Assembly: GCA_027038335.1 (NCBI GenBank) | Contig: JALVWI010000185.1 | Location: forward strand, 1 to 10,135 | Direction: 5' to 3' | DNA: 10,135 bases | DNA from: Campylobacterales bacterium | GTDB lineage: Bacteria > Campylobacterota > Campylobacteria > Campylobacterales > JALSKU01 | Part shown: piece by piece, positions 1-6,820 of the stretch | Position numbering within the stretch: the first letter of the stretch is position 1 | Layout: each line of letters starts with the position of its first letter | Program-made: the position numbers and the translations under genes | The notes under the pieces: generated by a model | The model's input: the letters and a program-made list of their open reading frames with translations, nothing else | What the model was told of the DNA's origin: nothing | Databases searched by the model: none

Positions 1-482
1 TCTATCTCTTTGGAGTCAATTTCTACTTTTTTAGCTTTTAAAACTCTATCTTCTTGAAGCTTAGCTCTTAAATCCTCATCTTCAAGAGCCAAAATTTGCA
101 TAGCAAGATATGCTGCATTTATAGCTCCGGCTTTTCCCATAGCAAGTGTAGCTACCGGCATACCCGCAGGCATTTGCACGGTACTTAAAAGTGCATCAAG
201 CCCGTCAAGAGCTCCTCCTCTTAAAGGTACACCTATGACCGGTTTTGTTGTATTTGCGGAAATTGCTCCTGCCAAATGTGCTGCCATCCCCGCACCGGCT
301 ACAAATACTTTTGCTCCTCTAAGCTCTGCATCTTTTACATAGTCATGTGTTCTTTTTGGACTTCTATGAGCTGAAGAGATGATGATCTCATAAGGTACAT
401 AAAACTTTTCAAGTATATTAACACACTCTTTCATCACATCATAATCACTTTTACTTCCCATAACAATGGATATAAATTTCAT
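1..482 (-). CDS. purE: PurE, N5-carboxyaminoimidazole ribonucleotide mutase (3' end cut by window edge)
   Basis: Catalyses the carboxylation-level rearrangement of N5-CAIR to CAIR in cytosolic de novo purine synthesis (class I PurE, partner of PurK). The minus-strand frame opens at ATG 482-480 and stays open to base 1, giving 160 residues and no stop. Class I PurE proteins are usually about 160-170 residues, so only a few C-terminal residues should be missing. Visible motifs are GSKSD (residues 9-13), SAHR with the conserved His (37-40), the AGAGMAAHLAG segment (62-72), PVIGVP (81-86), and the LLSTVQMPAGMPVAT region (98-112). The start overlaps the stop of the upstream trhP as ATGA, and an AAGGA ribosome site lies within the last trhP codons. 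Expression is therefore probably coupled to trhP. The identification is secure from these motifs. Confidence 0.95.
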   Translation of the reverse strand, partial: MKFISIVMGSKSDYDVMKECVNILEKFYVPYEIIISSAHRSPKRTHDYVKDAELRGAKVFVAGAGMAAHLAGAISANTTKPVIGVPLRGGALDGLDALLSTVQMPAGMPVATLAMGKAGAINAAYLAMQILALEDEDLRAKLQEDRVLKAKKVEIDSKEI

Positions 483-1741
483 AATTCTTTCCTTAAAAAA
501 CTAAATTTTGGTAAACTACACGGCAATACAACAGGATTTGTATTGCCACTATGGATAGCATCATAAATTTTGCCGTTTAGTGTTTCTATCTTATTAAGTT
601 TTAGATACCAATTTTCACCCTCATTAAATACTTGACCTATTTCGTTTTGACAAGCTTTTATCTTGGAATTTATTGGAGCAACTATCTCATACATAATGTT
701 TGGTTCAACTTTATCTTTTGCCAAAAAAGTTTTACCCTCTTCATTTATCATAGCATATACTTGATGAGTACCTTGGCTTATAGACTCTTCAAGATTTTGT
801 TCACTTTGCTTTTGATACGGTCTTTTTACAAGATAACCGTCATTAAAACCTCTATGTTTTGTTGTTTCAAGCTCTTTTTCATACTTTTTAGCATCAAATT
901 TTCCATTGAAATAATCATCTATCGCCATCCTATAAGCTTTAGTAGCGATTGCTACATAATATGGACTTTTTGTTCTACCTTCTATCTTAAGAGAATCCAC
1001 AACCCCGCTTTTTAATATCTCATCTACATAGTTTGAAAGGTTCAAATCTTTTGCATTCATTATATGAGTACCGTTTTCATCTTCTTCAAGTTTTAAAAGT
1101 GTACCGTTTTCTTTATTTTCGGCATAAAGAGTATAAGGAAATCTACAATCATTAGCACAACTTCCCCTGTTCGGTACTCTTCCGCTTTGAAGAGAGCTTA
1201 TAAGACATCTACCGCTATATGCAAAACACATAGAACCGTGAACAAATATCTCAAACTCCATATCCGGTACATATTTTTTTATCTCTTTTAAATCTTTCAA
1301 ACTTACTTCTCTAGCTACTATGATCCTTTTTACACCGGCTTCTTTGTAAAACAAGGCATCTAAATAATTCATCACATTTGCCTGAGTTGAAAGATGCAAA
1401 GCAATATCCGGCGCTATCTCTTTTGCAAGTCTGACAACTCCGGGGGTAGAAACTATAAAAGCATCGGGCTGCATATCAGCCATTTTTTGCATATGTTTTT
1501 TTAAAAGTTCTATTTGAGAATTAAATGGAAAACCATTGATAGTAACATATATCTTTTTACCCATTTTATGAGTATATTCTACTGCCTCTTCAAAGCTTTC
1601 ATAATTAAACTCTTTAGAACTTCTAGTTCTTAGTGAAAAATGACTCACCCCCGCATATACTGCATCAGCACCATATTCCAATGCAATTTTTAATTTTTCT
1701 AAATTACCTGCGGGTGAAAGTAACTCTACATTTTTATCCAC
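479..1741 (-). CDS. trhP: Peptidase U32-family protein, TrhP/YegQ-like (tRNA U34 hydroxylation)
   Basis: Product of 420 residues. The 'peptidase U32' name is historical. In E. coli the close relative TrhP (YegQ, about 450 residues) is needed for prephenate-dependent 5-hydroxylation of uridine 34 in tRNA. Helicobacter orthologues were annotated as a collagenase (PrtC). Visible hallmarks are ELLSPAG (residues 6-12), GADAVYAG (24-31), FVHGSMCFAYSGRC (166-179), RGSCANDCR (192-200), IMNAKDL and SLKIEGRTKSPYY. Cys172, Cys179, Cys195 and Cys199 fit the four-cysteine set that binds an iron-sulfur cluster in this family. The start is GTG at 1741-1739, with an AGAGGA ribosome site seven bases upstream. 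It lies 14 bases after cheZ and overlaps purE by four bases. The TrhP assignment rests on residue similarity along most of the length. A protease role is less likely. Confidence 0.88.
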   Translation of the reverse strand: MDKNVELLSPAGNLEKLKIALEYGADAVYAGVSHFSLRTRSSKEFNYESFEEAVEYTHKMGKKIYVTINGFPFNSQIELLKKHMQKMADMQPDAFIVSTPGVVRLAKEIAPDIALHLSTQANVMNYLDALFYKEAGVKRIIVAREVSLKDLKEIKKYVPDMEFEIFVHGSMCFAYSGRCLISSLQSGRVPNRGSCANDCRFPYTLYAENKENGTLLKLEEDENGTHIMNAKDLNLSNYVDEILKSGVVDSLKIEGRTKSPYYVAIATKAYRMAIDDYFNGKFDAKKYEKELETTKHRGFNDGYLVKRPYQKQSEQNLEESISQGTHQVYAMINEEGKTFLAKDKVEPNIMYEIVAPINSKIKACQNEIGQVFNEGENWYLKLNKIETLNGKIYDAIHSGNTNPVVLPCSLPKFSFLRKEL

Positions 1742-1755
1742 TAAATATCCTCTAG

Positions 1756-2466
1756 TTATTTTTTTCCGAGACTCTCTATCAAAGCTTCTATATCATCATT
1801 GCTCACAACATCCTCAGTTGATGTATCACCGGCTATATGAACTGCAGAGCTTACTCTTTTTATGTCATCTTTTTCAGCTGAAAATAAAGAGTTCATGTAA
1901 CCTGCTAAGGTTCTTATGACATTTATAACTCTTTCTATTTTTTGTCTATGAATATCTTGATACTGCATGATATCCATGATCATCATGATCTCATCACTAG
2001 ACATTTGGGCATTTGAGATAAGGTCATTTATCTTGTCTATGGCTTCTTTGTTTGATTCTAGTCTCTCTTTAAATATATCAATATGAGGAAATTTGCCGAC
2101 TAGTTTTTCAAAAATTTCTACATCTTTTTGAGCAACTTCTAAAACTTCGTTGGCATTATTTTCAACTTGCATGATAAAGTCGCTTATAGCTTCAAGTTTA
2201 TCAAAAATCTCTGTAGCTTTTACCTCTGAGTCCCTAGTAACATCATCAAGTTGCTCTACAACCTTATGATCCTCAGTTGGAGGCGGAGGAGGCCATGAAG
2301 TCTTGCCGTCAAGTTTATAATCACTTGTATCATCGCTCTTTTCATCCTCTTTTGTCTCTTCTTGTACTTCATTGGTTTCTTCATCAGATTCTTCTTTGGT
2401 CTCTTTTTCTTCCAAATCATCATCAAAGCCTTCAGACATCAACGCATCTAATTCTTCTTGGGTCAT
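1756..2466 (-). CDS. cheZ: CheZ-type phosphatase of CheY-P, remote campylobacterotal form
   Basis: Product of 236 residues. CheZ dephosphorylates CheY-P and so ends the chemotaxis signal. Helicobacter CheZ (HP0170) is a remote orthologue shown to be a phosphatase, and it sits beside the same U32 gene. The catalytic segment reads MQYQDIHRQKIERV (residues 167-180), with Asp171 and Gln175 in the D-x3-Q spacing of E. coli Asp143/Gln147. Residues about 80-205 look like a long amphipathic helical hairpin. Residues 15-50 are very acidic and low-complexity, followed by Trp58 and five prolines (59-63). The C-terminal DDIEALIESLG (224-234) resembles the CheY-binding tail of E. coli CheZ. The N-terminal TQEELDALM resembles the start of FliM. 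The ATG start has AGGAGA close upstream. There is no signal peptide or membrane segment, so the protein is cytoplasmic. Confidence 0.88.
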   Translation of the reverse strand: MTQEELDALMSEGFDDDLEEKETKEESDEETNEVQEETKEDEKSDDTSDYKLDGKTSWPPPPPTEDHKVVEQLDDVTRDSEVKATEIFDKLEAISDFIMQVENNANEVLEVAQKDVEIFEKLVGKFPHIDIFKERLESNKEAIDKINDLISNAQMSSDEIMMIMDIMQYQDIHRQKIERVINVIRTLAGYMNSLFSAEKDDIKRVSSAVHIAGDTSTEDVVSNDDIEALIESLGKK

Positions 2467-2480
2467 CTTTTTCTCCTCAT

Positions 2481-2514
2481 ATCAATATATAAAATAAATC
2501 CCTTATATATTGAT
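2481..2514. repeat. Perfect 12-bp inverted repeat upstream of cheZ
   Basis: ATCAATATATAA at 2481-2492 is the exact reverse complement of TTATATATTGAT at 2503-2514. The arms are separated by ten bases (AATAAATCCC), so arm centres are about 22 bases apart, roughly two helical turns. The repeat ends 15 bases before the cheZ start codon, touching the ribosome-site region. It could be a protein-binding dyad or an mRNA hairpin in the cheZ leader. The strong A/T bias makes chance symmetry possible. Confidence 0.5.
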
Positions 2515-2533
2515 TAATAGAAATATTCGTTAT

Positions 2534-2544
2534 ATTATATTATA
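2534..2544 (-). promoter_or_regulatory. cheZ: Putative -10 region(s) for the cheZ-trhP-purE transcript
   Basis: Read on the minus strand, two exact TATAAT hexamers occur, at 2544-2539 and 2539-2534. Either would start transcription around 2525-2532, giving a cheZ leader of about 60-65 bases that contains the 12-bp inverted repeat. No good -35 is visible, which is usual for sigma-70 promoters of Campylobacterota. The A/T-only context makes this a weak call. Confidence 0.35.
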
Positions 2545-2546
2545 AT
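2541..2546 (+). promoter_or_regulatory. hisJ: Putative -10 box (TATAAT) of the hisJ-like gene
   Basis: An exact TATAAT lies 34 bases before the ATG at 2581 and would start transcription near 2553, with a leader of about 28 bases. No convincing -35 lies at the usual distance. It overlaps the oppositely oriented TATAAT hexamers proposed for cheZ, so the two divergent promoters may compete for RNA polymerase. Confidence 0.45.
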
Positions 2547-2564
2547 TTTAATTAAATTAAAATT
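2544..2564. repeat. 21-bp A/T palindrome at the predicted hisJ transcription start
   Basis: AATTTTAATT (2544-2553), a single central A, then AATTAAAATT (2555-2564) form a perfect 10-bp inverted repeat. It follows the hisJ -10 box and ends where the ribosome site begins. It is operator-like in position, but the sequence uses only A and T, so chance is a serious alternative. Confidence 0.35.
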
Positions 2565-2569
2565 GAGGA
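2565..2569 (+). promoter_or_regulatory. hisJ: Ribosome binding site that decides the hisJ start
   Basis: GAGGA lies 11 bases before ATG 2581. An in-frame TTG at 2563 would add six residues, but it overlaps this site and has no ribosome site of its own (only A/T bases upstream). ATG 2581 also gives the family-typical beginning MIVDLHNHT. The 11-base spacing is slightly long. Confidence 0.6.
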
Positions 2570-2580
2570 TATATATACTA

Positions 2581-3360
2581 ATGATAGTAGATCTACACAA
2601 CCACACTACACTTTGTAACCACGCCGAAGGCAAAAATGAAGAATATGTAAAAAAAGCTATTCAAAACGGTACAAAATATTTTGGTTTTAGTGACCATGCT
2701 CCTATGGAATTTGATAAAAAGTATCGTATGAGTTTTGAGCAAATGCAAGAGTATGAAAAAAATATAAAAAAACTTCAAATAAAATACAAAGATGAGATAA
2801 CTATCCTTTTGGGATATGAAGTTGATTTTTTAGAAGGTTACTTGGATGCAAGAGTGTTAAATGCAAAAGTTGACTATCTTGTAGGTTCAGTGCATTTTTT
2901 AAAGGGGTGGGGTTTTGACAATCCTGAGTTTATCGGTCATTATCACTCAAAAGATATAGATAAAATTTGGCAAGAGTATTTTGAAGCCATAGTTCAAATG
3001 GCAAGGAGTGGTCATTTTGATGTTATAGGACACATAGATCTTATAAAAGTTTTCAATTATCTTCCTAAAAAAGAGATAAAGCATATCGCTCATCGAGCCA
3101 TACAGGAGATAAAAAAAGCTGATCTAGTAGTAGAATTAAATAGTGCGGGACTTAGAAAACCCTGTCATGAGATATATCCCGGAAATTCTATAATGGAACT
3201 TTTAAGTGAGTATAATGTACCTATAACTTTCTCTTCAGATGCTCACAAACCGCAAGATGTAGGATATGCCAAGGATCAACTAATAGCTTATGCCAAAAGT
3301 TATGGGTATAGCAAATGTGCATATTTTATACAAAGAGAGAGAGAATTGATTAATTTTTAA
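2581..3360 (+). CDS. hisJ: Histidinol-phosphatase, PHP family (HisJ/HisK type)
   Basis: Product of 259 residues from ATG 2581. The PHP-type enzyme removes phosphate from L-histidinol phosphate, the penultimate stage of histidine synthesis, in the cytosol. Metal-site motifs occur in family order: DLHNH (residues 4-8), His14, SDHA (37-40), GYEVDF with Glu80, GSVHF with His105, IGHID with His151, and FSSDAHKPQDVG with Asp220 and His222. Together these match the trinuclear metal centre of PHP phosphoesterases. Length fits the HisJ/HisK family (about 250-280). It is divergent from cheZ and 66 bases upstream of glnA. No other his gene is in the window, so the substrate is inferred from family resemblance. 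A different small phosphoester remains possible. Confidence 0.85.
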   Translation: MIVDLHNHTTLCNHAEGKNEEYVKKAIQNGTKYFGFSDHAPMEFDKKYRMSFEQMQEYEKNIKKLQIKYKDEITILLGYEVDFLEGYLDARVLNAKVDYLVGSVHFLKGWGFDNPEFIGHYHSKDIDKIWQEYFEAIVQMARSGHFDVIGHIDLIKVFNYLPKKEIKHIAHRAIQEIKKADLVVELNSAGLRKPCHEIYPGNSIMELLSEYNVPITFSSDAHKPQDVGYAKDQLIAYAKSYGYSKCAYFIQRERELINF

Positions 3361-3392
3361 TCTATTTTTTTATCAATTTTATATATCAAGTA

Positions 3393-3401
3393 TGCTACAA
3401 T
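3393..3401 (+). promoter_or_regulatory. glnA: Extended -10 promoter of glnA
   Basis: TGCTACAAT fits the extended -10 pattern TGnTAnAAT. It is preceded by T-rich stretches of the kind that replace a -35 in Campylobacterota. It predicts a start near 3408 and a short leader before AAGGAG (3416-3421) and the ATG at 3427. No nitrogen-regulator or sigma-54 site was recognised in the 66-base gap. Confidence 0.5.
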
Positions 3402-3426
3402 ATAGAAAAATTTTTAAGGAGTATAT

Positions 3427-4857
3427 ATGGGAAAATTTGTAAACTCTATAGCTGAATTCTATGAATTTTGTGATGAGAATGAGGTTAAATTTGTTGATTT
3501 TAGGTTTACTGATATAAAAGGTGCTTGGCATCATATCACTTACAACCTAAGTGCGGTAAGTGAAGAAATGTTAACTGCCGGTATTCCGTTTGACGGAAGC
3601 TCTATCGAAGCTTGGCAGCCTATCAATGAGTCAGATATGATACTAAAGCCTGATGTACCGACTGCTTTTATGGATCCATTTACTGCTGATCCTACTATCA
3701 TCGTTTTTTGTGATGTTTTTGACATATACAAAGGTGATTTGTATGAAAAATGTCCAAGAAGTATAGCAAAAAAAGCTCTTGCTTATCTAAGAGAGTCCGG
3801 TCTTGGCGATGAAGCATATTTTGGACCTGAAAATGAATTTTTTATCTTTGATAATGTCAGGATAAAAGATGATATAAATGCAGCTTCTTATGAAGTTGAT
3901 ACGGTAGAGGGCGAATGGAATGATAATGCAAATTTTGTAGATGATTTAAATACAGGTCATAGACCTAGAACAAAAGGTGGTTATTTTCCTGTAGCTCCTA
4001 TCGATTCTACGGTAGATCTTAGAGCTGAAATGATGCAAGTTTTAGAAGATGTCGGTCTTGAAGTTACACTAGGACACCATGAAGTTGCTCAAGGACAAGC
4101 TGAAATGGGTGTTAAATTTGGTGACATCATTGAAGCAGCGGATAATGTTCAAAAGTATAAATATGTTGTTAAAATGGTAGCACACTTAAACGGTAAAACT
4201 GCTACATTTATGCCAAAGCCTCTTTTTGGAGACAACGGTAACGGTATGCATACTCACCAATCTATCTGGAAAAACGGAAAAAACCTTTTTTATGATAAAA
4301 ACGGATATGCCAACATAAGCGAAACAGCAAGACACTATATAGGCGGTATATTTAAGCATGCTCATGCGGTTGCAGCTTTTACAAATGCTTCAACTAACTC
4401 TTACAAGAGATTGATACCCGGATTTGAAGCTCCAAGTATTTTAACATTCTCTAGCCAAAACAGATCTGCAAGTTGTAGGATACCTTACGGTTCTAGTGAA
4501 GGTGCAACTAGGATAGAGATGAGATTTCCTGACAATACAGCTTGTCCTTATCTAGCTTTTGCCGCTATGCTTTTAGCAGGACTTGACGGTGTCAAAAATA
4601 AATATGAACCGGTTGGTCCAATGGATGAAGATTTGTTTGAGTTATCTCTTGCAGAGATAAGAAAAAAAGGCATACCTCAAATGCCTCATACTTTAAGAGA
4701 AGCACTTGAATCGCTTATCAAAGATAATGACTTTTTAAAACCTGTTATGAGCGATCTTTTTATAGATACTTATCAACACTACAAGTTTGAAACACAAGTA
4801 TGGCCTGATGAGGCTAGACCTACAGCATTTGAGTTTAAGACTACATACTCTTGCTAA
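3427..4857 (+). CDS. glnA: Glutamine synthetase, type I (GlnA)
   Basis: Product of 476 residues, full length for a type I enzyme. It makes glutamine from glutamate, ammonia and ATP as a cytosolic dodecamer and is the main ammonia-assimilation step. Visible motifs are the N-terminal beta-grasp DGSS (56-59), GPENEFFIFD (133-142, metal ligands Glu135 and Glu137), GHHEVAQGQAEMG (216-228, Glu219 and Glu226), GNGMHTHQS (271-279, His275), NRSASCRIP (345-353), and the TRIEMRFPDNTACPYLA segment (361-377) with Glu364 and Arg366. The position of the E. coli adenylylation tyrosine (Tyr397) is Phe404, in DEDLFELSLAEI. GlnE-type control is therefore unlikely, and regulation must be by feedback or transcription. 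AAGGAG lies just before the ATG. The gene has its own promoter and an intrinsic terminator. Confidence 0.97.
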   Translation: MGKFVNSIAEFYEFCDENEVKFVDFRFTDIKGAWHHITYNLSAVSEEMLTAGIPFDGSSIEAWQPINESDMILKPDVPTAFMDPFTADPTIIVFCDVFDIYKGDLYEKCPRSIAKKALAYLRESGLGDEAYFGPENEFFIFDNVRIKDDINAASYEVDTVEGEWNDNANFVDDLNTGHRPRTKGGYFPVAPIDSTVDLRAEMMQVLEDVGLEVTLGHHEVAQGQAEMGVKFGDIIEAADNVQKYKYVVKMVAHLNGKTATFMPKPLFGDNGNGMHTHQSIWKNGKNLFYDKNGYANISETARHYIGGIFKHAHAVAAFTNASTNSYKRLIPGFEAPSILTFSSQNRSASCRIPYGSSEGATRIEMRFPDNTACPYLAFAAMLLAGLDGVKNKYEPVGPMDEDLFELSLAEIRKKGIPQMPHTLREALESLIKDNDFLKPVMSDLFIDTYQHYKFETQVWPDEARPTAFEFKTTYSC

Positions 4858-4862
4858 CTTTT

Positions 4863-4893
4863 AAAGGGGTAGATTATCGTCTGCCCCTTTTTT
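4863..4893 (+). terminator. Intrinsic terminator after glnA
   Basis: AAAGGGGTAGA (4863-4873) pairs with TCTGCCCCTTT (4880-4890) with one T-G wobble. The stem is 11 bp around a six-base loop and is followed by a T run to 4893. It starts five bases after the glnA stop and lies between convergent genes. The minus-strand copy has only a short T tract, so it would end transcription from the PBP side less efficiently. Confidence 0.9.
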
Positions 4894-4897
4894 ATCA

Positions 4898-6820
4898 TTA
4901 AAATATCAGCTTATTTGTTTGATCAGCATTACTGTTTTGTTTTGGCGGTTTAGATATATCCGTAAAGTAGTATGTTCTATTTCCTTTTGTAAATTTTCCC
5001 ACCCCTTTTGGTATAGGAAATTTTCTTCTAGTTTCTGGATGAAGTTCTAAATATCTACTCATAAAATACTTAAATGCGGGTGCTGCCGCTCTACCTCCGG
5101 TCTCTCTTTTTGCCATAGGAGTATTGTTGTCATTTCCATACCAAGTGACAACTTCAATATCAGGAGAAAATCCACAAAACCATGCATCTACAAAATTATT
5201 TGTTGTACCTGTTTTTCCCGCAGTCTCCAATCCTTTTATACGAGCATTTCTACCTGTTCCTCTTAAAACAACATTTTTCAATATATCTACCATTAAAAAT
5301 GCTTGTTTTGGATCATTCACAACTTTCAAGATAGGCTTAAATAATTCTTCATCTCCATATCTATTGACTATCTTTGTAATAAGTAAAGGTTTTGCCATTT
5401 TTCCATAATTGGAAAAAAGTGTATATTTTCCTGCAAATTCATACGGAGATATACCAAAACTTCCTAGAGCGATAGACAAATCATAAGGAACACCTTTGAA
5501 ACCTAGGAAATTTAAACTCTTATATACATTTTCTAAGCCAAGTGCATTTACAAGATTGATAGTAGCTAGATTCCTTGAATGTACTAATGCATCTTCAAGT
5601 GTTATCATCCCTTCAAAGTTATTTTCATAATTTCTCGGCGTCCAATCTTTATCTTTTTTTTCATCTTTATAAACTCTTGAAATATCAGGTATTAAAGTTG
5701 CTTCATTGTATCCTGTATTTAGTGCAAGTTGATAAATAAACGGTTTTATGCTAGAACCCGGCTGTCTCTTACTTTGTATAGCACGATCATACTTGCTTTT
5801 TTTATAATCCACTCCACCTACAAGCGCATATACTTTTCCGGTATGATTATCCATGACAACCATTGCACCGTTTAAAGTAGAATCGGTCTCTTTTTTAGAT
5901 CTTTTTAGTATTTGTTCATAGCCAAATTTTAAAGCTTTTTTAGCTAAATGTTGAAGTTGCAAATCTATACTAAGATATATCTTATAACCGCCTGTTTTAT
6001 AATCTTTATATTTTTTTGAAATTTTTTTTACAACTTCATCAACAACATAAGGGGCTTTATTTTGACTAAGAGTATCATCATATACCACAGGTTTTGAAGC
6101 CAATGCTTTTTCATACTTCTTTTTATCAATCCATCCAAGTGTATAAAGTCTATTTAAAACCATATTGGCTCTTGCGGTTGAAAGGTCATAATGTTTAGCA
6201 GGATTATAGGCACTTGGAGCTTTCGGCAATCCCACAAGCATAGCTATCTCTTTTAAACTAAGTTCAGATAAATTTTTATGAAAGTACCCTTCGCTAGCTG
6301 TTTTAATACCATAATAACCATGTCCAAAATAGACTTGATTTAGATATCTTTCTATGATTTGCTCTTTTGTAAGTACGGCATCTACTCTGATAGCCAACAT
6401 TGCCTCTTTTATTTTTCTCATTATAGTTTTATTTCTAGTTAGTAATGTATCTTTGACAAGCTGTTGTGTTAAGGTGCTTGCTCCCTCAACAAACTTCATA
6501 GCTTTTATATCCTTTATAGCAGCTCTAAAAATAGCTTCAGGATTTATCCCGCTATGCTCAAAAAAGAGAGTATCTTCTATAGCGACCAATGACTCTATAA
6601 CACGAGGAGGAATATCTTTGTATTTGACATAAATTCTATTTTCTTTATCAAATATATTGGCTACAAGCTTACCGTTTCTGTCAAATATCTGTGTTGTCAA
6701 TTTTGGAGAATAATTGATAATCTTATAAGCTTCAAACCTTATATCGGAGTAAATTTTCAATAAAAATATTCCAACTCCGACAATAAGAATGATAAACAAT
6801 GATACAATATATTTTAGCAT
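4898..6820 (-). CDS. mrcA: Class A penicillin-binding protein 1A (transglycosylase/transpeptidase)
   Basis: Product of 640 residues. It polymerises lipid II into glycan strands and cross-links stem peptides in the periplasm. One N-terminal membrane anchor is visible (residues about 3-24). The GT51 domain (about 50-225) shows IEDTLFFEH with catalytic Glu82, EGASTLTQQ (112-120), and RKIKEAMLA with the second conserved Glu139. The transpeptidase domain (about 315-600) shows the SxxK motif in PGSSIKP (Ser356, Lys359), SRN (415-417) and KTGTT (536-540). All catalytic residues expected of both domains are present. The start codon lies inside the last codons of the upstream ABC gene (ATGCTAA, seven-base overlap), suggesting translational coupling. 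Its stop is separated from glnA only by the shared terminator. Helicobacter pylori also has PBP1A close to a bioF gene, so the neighbourhood looks ancestral. Confidence 0.96.
   Translation of the reverse strand: MLKYIVSLFIILIVGVGIFLLKIYSDIRFEAYKIINYSPKLTTQIFDRNGKLVANIFDKENRIYVKYKDIPPRVIESLVAIEDTLFFEHSGINPEAIFRAAIKDIKAMKFVEGASTLTQQLVKDTLLTRNKTIMRKIKEAMLAIRVDAVLTKEQIIERYLNQVYFGHGYYGIKTASEGYFHKNLSELSLKEIAMLVGLPKAPSAYNPAKHYDLSTARANMVLNRLYTLGWIDKKKYEKALASKPVVYDDTLSQNKAPYVVDEVVKKISKKYKDYKTGGYKIYLSIDLQLQHLAKKALKFGYEQILKRSKKETDSTLNGAMVVMDNHTGKVYALVGGVDYKKSKYDRAIQSKRQPGSSIKPFIYQLALNTGYNEATLIPDISRVYKDEKKDKDWTPRNYENNFEGMITLEDALVHSRNLATINLVNALGLENVYKSLNFLGFKGVPYDLSIALGSFGISPYEFAGKYTLFSNYGKMAKPLLITKIVNRYGDEELFKPILKVVNDPKQAFLMVDILKNVVLRGTGRNARIKGLETAGKTGTTNNFVDAWFCGFSPDIEVVTWYGNDNNTPMAKRETGGRAAAPAFKYFMSRYLELHPETRRKFPIPKGVGKFTKGNRTYYFTDISKPPKQNSNADQTNKLIF

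Noticed and set aside
632..1015. Plus-strand open frame of 127 codons
   Set aside because: Lies wholly opposite trhP, has a low-complexity Phe/Ile/Tyr-rich translation, no ribosome site and no recognisable domain.
2277..2492. Plus-strand open frame of 71 codons
   Set aside because: Antisense to the acidic cheZ N-terminus. Its Leu/His-rich product simply mirrors Glu/Asp codons.
2563..2580. TTG start adding six residues to the hisJ product
   Set aside because: The TTG overlaps the GAGGA site that serves ATG 2581, has no ribosome site of its own, and the extra residues are not family-like.
2593..2778. Minus-strand open frame of 61 codons inside hisJ
   Set aside because: Antisense to a clear PHP gene, Phe-rich and without any motif.
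3371..3380. Terminator after hisJ based on AATTGAT...ATCAATT symmetry (about 3346-3379)
   Set aside because: Short A/T arms around a loop of about 20 bases, with no GC stem. It would be unstable.
3540..3731. Minus-strand open frame of 63 codons inside glnA
   Set aside because: Fully antisense to the conserved glnA N-terminal domain, with no independent support.
5124..5408. Plus-strand open frame of 94 codons
   Set aside because: Antisense to the PBP transpeptidase domain, with no domain, no ribosome site and no promoter.
6354..6632. Plus-strand open frame of 92 codons
   Set aside because: Antisense to the PBP glycosyltransferase domain. Its hydrophobic look comes from the opposite strand's codons.
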